NCBI GenBank assembly: GCA_019347805.1
Contig: JAHWKR010000002.1
Coordinates: 66,137 to 100,708, forward strand
Reading direction: 5' to 3'
Source of the DNA: Methanobacteriota archaeon
Lineage (GTDB): Archaea > Thermoplasmatota > E2 > JACPAO01 > JAHWKR01
Length of the DNA stretch: 34,572 bases
Under the pieces are notes generated by a model that saw only the letters and a program-made list of their open reading frames with translations, searched no databases and was not told the origin of the DNA. The translations under genes and the position numbers were made by a program. Shown here piece by piece: positions 31,022 to 34,572 of the stretch; position 1 is the stretch's first letter; each line of letters opens with the position of its first letter.

Positions 31022-33275
31022 CCGCGAAGAGCGCGGACAGGAGCAGGAACAGCGATGGTGACGGTGCGTCTTTCTCTTTACCCTTGAGGTCGAGTCTTTC
31101 GACCGTCTCGTTGTCGGCCTCGTAGAACGGCTCTTCGACCGGGACGCCGCGTGTCACGACGGCACTGACCTGGATGCCGCTCGTGGCGCCTTCGAGCCGT
31201 GCCGAGGCGGCCGTGACGTTGACCTTGGCGACGGCACCCTCGGTGGTGTCTTCGGGTGCGGTCACGCGTACGCCGACCGTGATCGCCTCGCCGGGTCCGA
31301 GGGTGAAGCGGGCGCCTGGCGTGACGCCGCTTTCCCAGCCTGTGTCGGGTGCGGCCTGCACCGTCACGGTGTCGGCCTCTGAACCTTGGTTGAGGATGCT
31401 GACGGTCCATAGGGCGCTCTTTCCGGGGTTGACGTAGCGGACGGGATCGCGGTCGCCTTCGAGGTCGACGATGAGGTGACGGGCGTCGACGATCTTCGGC
31501 GCTTCGGGAAGGACAGGCAGCTCGAGCCATGTCGCGCCCTCTGTCTGGAGCCGTGGGGGGACAGGCTCTGTGGTGGCCGCGAACTGACCGAGCGGGACCC
31601 GTTCTCCAGGATAGAACGTCGGTTCGAAGAAGAGCCGGAAGCCTTCTTCGTCGGGGGCCAGGGAGGTGGCGCCCTCGTCGATGGAAAGCGGGATGTCGAC
31701 GCTTCCCTCGCCCCGTTCGACCGGGCCTCCACCGCTTCCGTAGGCGACGAGCGCGCCGGCATGTTCGAGATAGACCTCGACCTCCAGTTCACCAGGGACC
31801 TCGGATGTGTAGGCGACATGGAACGTTCCATCCCCTTCGGGATCGAGGTACGTGTCCCGCGAGAGTCCTTTCGCACTGTTCCAGTCCCAGATGCGGTCGA
31901 TGAAGCAGCATTCGTTCAACGCCGAGCCGCGGCCGGTGTCGGCGTTGTCGGTCTCGAGCGTGTTGAGGACGCCCCATCGTTCGCCCATGAACGGCAAACC
32001 GGCATCCGACAAAGTGTCACCGGAGTCGCCATAAGTGTGGAGATAGAGACGCGGGCTCAACGCGGAAAGGACCGGGAGATGGCGGAGGCGGATGTCGATG
32101 ACGTCGATGTCGGGCCGTGTCGTCCCTGCGGTCTCGACGTGGACGCGGATCGTGAGGGGGTCTTCTGGGGACCAGGTGCCGTCCCCGGTGACGCCGAGTT
32201 GCAGCCGGCGGTGCGACAGCGTCGGCACGGTGATGTGTTCCGGGCCGTCGATGGTGATTCCTGGTTGGTCGGAGACGACCTCGAAGGTGGTCTTGACAAG
32301 CGCTTTCCGTTCCATGGCGTTCTCGATCCAGAGCGGGATCGAAGTCGTCTCCCCGGGCACCGCGTCGACGAGGTGGTGGCGAGGGCGCAGCGGTTCGGCG
32401 GCGACGTAGCCCCGGTAATATTCGTCCTCGTCCTCGATGACGGGCTTCTTCGCGTCAGGGGCGGTCGTCGCGATGCCGACCCGCGCACCGAAGGAGTCCT
32501 GTACGAGCGTGTAGACATCGTCTGCGCTGCCGCTGTCGGGCAGGCGGTCGTGGTAGGCGGTCGTCGATTCGCCGTTGATGGAGAACAGGCGGATGCTCGT
32601 CGTCTCGGCGACGAGCCCGGTGATACGGTCGCCGGCCAAGGGATGGTGACCGCCCCCGGCGCGGTCCAGCGCCCAGCGTGGTACGAGCAGTTCGAGAGTG
32701 TCCGACTCGGTGAGGACGCGGGACGGGACCAGGCCGATGGTCTTGGTGCTGCCACCGGTGACTTGTTGCAGGGTCCCGCGATAATGGACCTTCGGCGTCG
32801 TCAGTTCGTCACACGCGGCGTCATCGGTCGTGCAGCCGGGGTAGGCATAGCCGGTCATGCGCCAATCATGGCCACCGAGTGAGAACAAGAGGTCGAGTTC
32901 GAACCCGAACAGTAAGGATTCTGCGCGGTTCAGGGTCGGGTCGAGGTCGCCGAGGCCGACACGGAACAAGAGGATCTCTGGGTCGACCTCATGGACGCCC
33001 ACGCTGCGGAGATCGATGGATTGCAGGGCCGGAAGGGCGGGGACCGATGTGTCCCCACCGAGCCGCAACGCCGCGTCCCCTGTCGCGTCGGTCACCTCGG
33101 CGCCCGGCAGTTCGCCCTCGGGGAACGTCCAGCCGTAATCGTAGGGCTCGCGGGCGCCATAGAGCGAGATGGTCTGCGCGTTCCCGCTCGGCAGGGGGAG
33201 GATGGCGACAAGGAACAGGCCGATGAGGACGAGGGCGATGGCGCGGGGCCCGATGGCGGAAGAGGAGACCTTCAT
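30987..33275 (-). CDS. Large secreted surface protein with NEW3-like domain and C-terminal anchor
   Basis: 762 residues. Signal peptide about 1-34 (IALVLIGLFLVAILPLPSGNA). The body is beta-rich: a DOMON-like opening domain (about 35-265), several Ig-like sandwiches, and near 622-710 VSILNQGSEADTVTVQA with FTLGPGEAITVGVRVTAPED, matching NEW3/CARDB-like domains of archaeal surface proteins. It ends APSPSLFLLLSALFAVSAVARRRRGA: proline-serine, a membrane helix and an arginine cluster. It is likely displayed on the cell surface; no catalytic residues are recognised. An AT-rich CTAAAAAG at 33309-33316 may be its TATA box with a short leader. Confidence 0.82.
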   Translation of the reverse strand: MKVSSSAIGPRAIALVLIGLFLVAILPLPSGNAQTISLYGAREPYDYGWTFPEGELPGAEVTDATGDAALRLGGDTSVPALPALQSIDLRSVGVHEVDPEILLFRVGLGDLDPTLNRAESLLFGFELDLLFSLGGHDWRMTGYAYPGCTTDDAACDELTTPKVHYRGTLQQVTGGSTKTIGLVPSRVLTESDTLELLVPRWALDRAGGGHHPLAGDRITGLVAETTSIRLFSINGESTTAYHDRLPDSGSADDVYTLVQDSFGARVGIATTAPDAKKPVIEDEDEYYRGYVAAEPLRPRHHLVDAVPGETTSIPLWIENAMERKALVKTTFEVVSDQPGITIDGPEHITVPTLSHRRLQLGVTGDGTWSPEDPLTIRVHVETAGTTRPDIDVIDIRLRHLPVLSALSPRLYLHTYGDSGDTLSDAGLPFMGERWGVLNTLETDNADTGRGSALNECCFIDRIWDWNSAKGLSRDTYLDPEGDGTFHVAYTSEVPGELEVEVYLEHAGALVAYGSGGGPVERGEGSVDIPLSIDEGATSLAPDEEGFRLFFEPTFYPGERVPLGQFAATTEPVPPRLQTEGATWLELPVLPEAPKIVDARHLIVDLEGDRDPVRYVNPGKSALWTVSILNQGSEADTVTVQAAPDTGWESGVTPGARFTLGPGEAITVGVRVTAPEDTTEGAVAKVNVTAASARLEGATSGIQVSAVVTRGVPVEEPFYEADNETVERLDLKGKEKDAPSPSLFLLLSALFAVSAVARRRRGA

Positions 33276-33308
33276 GGACTTTCCACGGAGGTCGAGCCGA
33301 GGCGCGGG

Positions 33309-33316
33309 CTAAAAAG
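33309..33316 (-). promoter_or_regulatory. TATA-like box for the large surface protein
   Basis: Minus-strand CTTTTTAG is centred about 38 bases before the ATG at 33275, implying a leader near 12 bases. Confidence 0.45.
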
Positions 33317-33340
33317 CAGTGTGGGTGTTTCGTCGAATCC

Positions 33341-33937
33341 TCACGCCTTCTCCTTAAGGCGCGTGTAGCGCTCCAGATAGAGGCCTCGGCAGGACGTGCA
33401 ACAGAATGGGACGCGACGGCCGTCGATGCGCCCCTCGACCGGGTCCTCCCCTACAGCGCGGCCGCAGATGGCGCACGGCTCTGGGACGACGGCCACGTCC
33501 GAAAAGAGCGAGGCATGGCCGGGTCCGAGGAGCCGTTCCGCCGGATGGATTCCCAGTTCCCTGGCGCCGGCCCCGGTGAGGGCGGCCAAGCAACGCTCCT
33601 CCTGGTCGAGGTCGCGCACCTGGAGTGTCAACCGGAACGTGCCGTCGGGGTGCACCACGCCTTCGAGGACACCTTCGGTCGTCGCGACGGCCGCTTTGAA
33701 ATCCGGCCGGCGGTCGGGGTCGACGCGCCCGACCACGACCCGGGTCCGCCCCGGGAGCCGGTCGGGGGCGATGACGACGGAATGACCCGACACGATGCCG
33801 CTCTCCTCCAACCGCGCGAGCCGTGCGGAGACCGTCGGGGCGGTCGAGCCCAGGCGCCGCGCCACCTCCCGCAGGCTGAGGCGGGCGTCTTCCGAGAGGA
33901 TACGGAGGATGCGGACGTCCAGGTCATCGAGTTCCAC
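33341..33937 (-). CDS. Lrp/AsnC-type regulator with C-terminal TRASH metal-binding domain
   Basis: 198 residues from a leaderless GTG at 33937. ELDDLDVRILRILSEDARLSLREVARRLGSTAPTVSARLARLEESGIV is the Lrp winged helix-turn-helix. A middle domain (about 60-150) is like the Lrp ligand-binding fold. The end has Cys155-x2-Cys158 and FCCTSC (179, 180, 183), the TRASH zinc/copper-sensing module. Archaeal proteins of this build control metal export or metal-stress genes; the metal here is not known. The longer frame to 33976 starts at TTG and crosses the TATA box at 33961-33968, so it is rejected. It is divergent from a small membrane protein gene. Confidence 0.9.
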   Translation of the reverse strand: MELDDLDVRILRILSEDARLSLREVARRLGSTAPTVSARLARLEESGIVSGHSVVIAPDRLPGRTRVVVGRVDPDRRPDFKAAVATTEGVLEGVVHPDGTFRLTLQVRDLDQEERCLAALTGAGARELGIHPAERLLGPGHASLFSDVAVVPEPCAICGRAVGEDPVEGRIDGRRVPFCCTSCRGLYLERYTRLKEKA

Positions 33938-33960
33938 GCGGCCGCACTCAGCCCCCCTGG

Positions 33961-33968
33961 ATTTTACA
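33961..33968 (-). promoter_or_regulatory. TATA-like box for the Lrp-TRASH regulator
   Basis: Minus-strand TGTAAAAT is centred about 28 bases before the GTG at 33937 and decides the start codon. Confidence 0.6.
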
Positions 33969-33979
33969 TTTGTCAAGCC

Positions 33980-34002
33980 GGCTCGCGGCCCTGGGCCGAG
34001 CC
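33980..34002. repeat. Imperfect inverted repeat between divergent promoters
   Basis: GGCTC-(GC)-GGCCC and GGGCC-GAGCC face each other across two bases, with a two-base bulge. It lies between the TATA box of the Lrp-TRASH gene and that of the 58-residue membrane protein. Lrp-type regulators often bind such dyads near their own promoters. Confidence 0.5.
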
Positions 34003-34008
34003 GACCCG

Positions 34009-34016
34009 TTCATAAG
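34009..34016 (+). promoter_or_regulatory. TATA-like box for the small membrane protein
   Basis: TTCATAAG lies about 55 bases before the ATG at 34067, predicting a leader of about 25 bases that includes a GGTGA ribosome binding site. A second AT-rich ACTAAAAAC follows at 34018-34026. Confidence 0.5.
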
Positions 34017-34066
34017 CACTAAAAACGGGGAGCCTTTCGGGTGGCCCGTTCCCCCTGGGTGACCTG

Positions 34067-34243
34067 ATGGCAGAGCGCAAGAGCAAGCCCAAGCACACCC
34101 CACGTGAGAGAGACGACGAAGAACCGGAGGGCTTTGAGAAACTCAAGCAGAATCCGCTCTTCATCCTCATCGTGGTCATCGTCGTCATCGTGGCCGCCGT
34201 CTTCGGGATCATCCGATTGGCCGCATGGCTGTCGGGCAACTGA
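34067..34243 (+). CDS. 58-residue single-pass membrane protein
   Basis: The frame ATG 34067 to TGA 34241-34243 codes for 58 residues. Residues 1-30 are highly charged (MAERKSKPKHTPRERDDEEP), 31-50 are strongly hydrophobic (FILIVVIVVIVAAVFGII), and a short tail ends AAWLSGN. A GGTGA ribosome binding site stands five bases before the ATG, and a TATA-like element lies at a fitting distance. The topology, charged cytosolic N-terminus plus one helix, resembles Sec61-beta or other small tail-anchored proteins, but I see no sequence match that would support naming it. It is divergent from the Lrp-TRASH regulator and may be controlled by it. Confidence 0.72.
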   Translation: MAERKSKPKHTPRERDDEEPEGFEKLKQNPLFILIVVIVVIVAAVFGIIRLAAWLSGN

Positions 34244-34405
34244 TCCTGGTCCCCTTAGCGGCCGACCCAGCGGCTGTTCCTCGTCCGAGCGACGGCACTG
34301 TCGTGCATCGGACCTTCGATTCGGCATCCGACCTCGTTTTGGTCAGGGTCTGCGCGTGGTGATCGATCGCTCGGTGTCCCCGGCCGTAGATCCGGGCGCC
34401 GGTGT
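34244..34405. other. Spacer leading into the tandem repeat, with a possible decayed copy
   Basis: No gene is seen. The last 25 bases (GGCCGTAG, then GGGCGCCGGTGT) resemble parts of the 56-bp repeat unit that follows and may be a worn first copy. CCCGG and CCGGG at about 34379-34395 can pair. Confidence 0.35.
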
Positions 34406-34572
34406 GCGTCACGCGTTGGTGGCCGTAGGCGATACCGGCGCGGGAGCCACACCGAAGGTGTGCGTCACGCGTTGGTGGCCGAAGGCGATACCAGCGCGGG
34501 AGCCGCGCCAGGGGCGCGCGTCACGCGTTGGTGGCCGAAGGCGATACCAGCGCGGGAGCCGCGCCAGGGGCG
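34406..34572. repeat. 56-bp tandem repeat array (three copies, continues past window end)
   Basis: Units begin at 34406, 34462 and 34518. Each starts GCGTCACGCGTTGGTGGCCG. Copies two and three are identical as far as visible (the third is cut after 55 bases); copy one differs at several positions. The period of 56 is not a multiple of three, so this is not a coding repeat. Each unit can fold into a stem CGCGTTGGT/ACC(A or G)GCGCG holding an inner GCC-GNA-GGC hairpin, followed by a second hairpin. That second hairpin is ACACC-GAA-GGTGT in copy one and GCGCC-AGG-GGCGC in the others, so paired positions change together. There are no unique spacers, so it is not a CRISPR array. Confidence 0.88.

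Noticed and set aside
33938-33976. TTG-started extension of the Lrp-TRASH regulator
   Set aside because: It would cross the TATA box that stands 28 bases before the GTG at 33937, and the Lrp fold starts cleanly at that GTG.
34406-34572. CRISPR array
   Set aside because: The whole 56-bp unit repeats without unique spacers, and no cas genes are nearby.

Overview
The window is GC-rich archaeal DNA. The archaeal calls rest on the short-form triosephosphate isomerase, a pantoate kinase next to a CoaB/CoaC fusion (the archaeal CoA route), an Lrp-type regulator with a TRASH metal-binding tail, a Tan1-like THUMP protein, two tRNA genes without encoded CCA, and TATA boxes placed for leaderless transcription. 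At least ten genes have a TATA-like element centred 26-28 bases before an ATG or GTG start, and this positioning sets many of the starts given here. GC-rich content, many sensor kinases, pyruvate dehydrogenase E1 and a P5C dehydrogenase suggest a heterotrophic, probably aerobic euryarchaeon, perhaps Thermoplasmatota. That placement is inference.

Layout. 1-5.6 kb: surface-glycan locus with two glycosyltransferases and four enzymes matching the Wbp route to a UDP-2,3-diacetamido-hexuronic acid (6-dehydrogenase, 3-dehydrogenase, 3-aminotransferase, N-acetyltransferase). 5.6-8.8 kb: tRNA-Thr(CGT), a THUMP protein, a small lipoprotein and P5C dehydrogenase. 9.0-16.8 kb: two-component island with two stand-alone receivers, a four-PAS kinase with a worn-down receiver tail, a small membrane protein, a receiver-PAS-kinase whose kinase motifs are degenerate, and a six-helix membrane kinase. 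17.2-19.3 kb: pyruvate dehydrogenase E1 alpha and beta. 19.4-25.1 kb: UspA-like protein, lipoprotein, secreted M14 carboxypeptidase, divergent SDR, hotdog thioesterase, hemolysin III/PAQR protein and a small winged-helix protein. 25.2-28.3 kb: tRNA-Gln(TTG), then the tpiA-coaBC-pantoate kinase run. 28.3-33.3 kb: envelope genes, including a thioredoxin-fold membrane protein and two secreted proteins whose 3' ends overlap on opposite strands. 33.3-34.2 kb: Lrp-TRASH regulator divergent from a 58-residue membrane protein. From about 34.4 kb a 56-bp tandem repeat runs off the window end.

The most unusual item is that terminal array. Its copies differ only where paired structure is kept, including two compensatory base-pair changes in one hairpin, so it looks like a tandem array of structured elements rather than a simple minisatellite. 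Other points of interest are the degenerate kinase, a recurring C-terminal tail (Ser-Pro, hydrophobic stretch, Arg cluster) on three secreted proteins, and the sense/antisense overlap that encodes two such tails at once.
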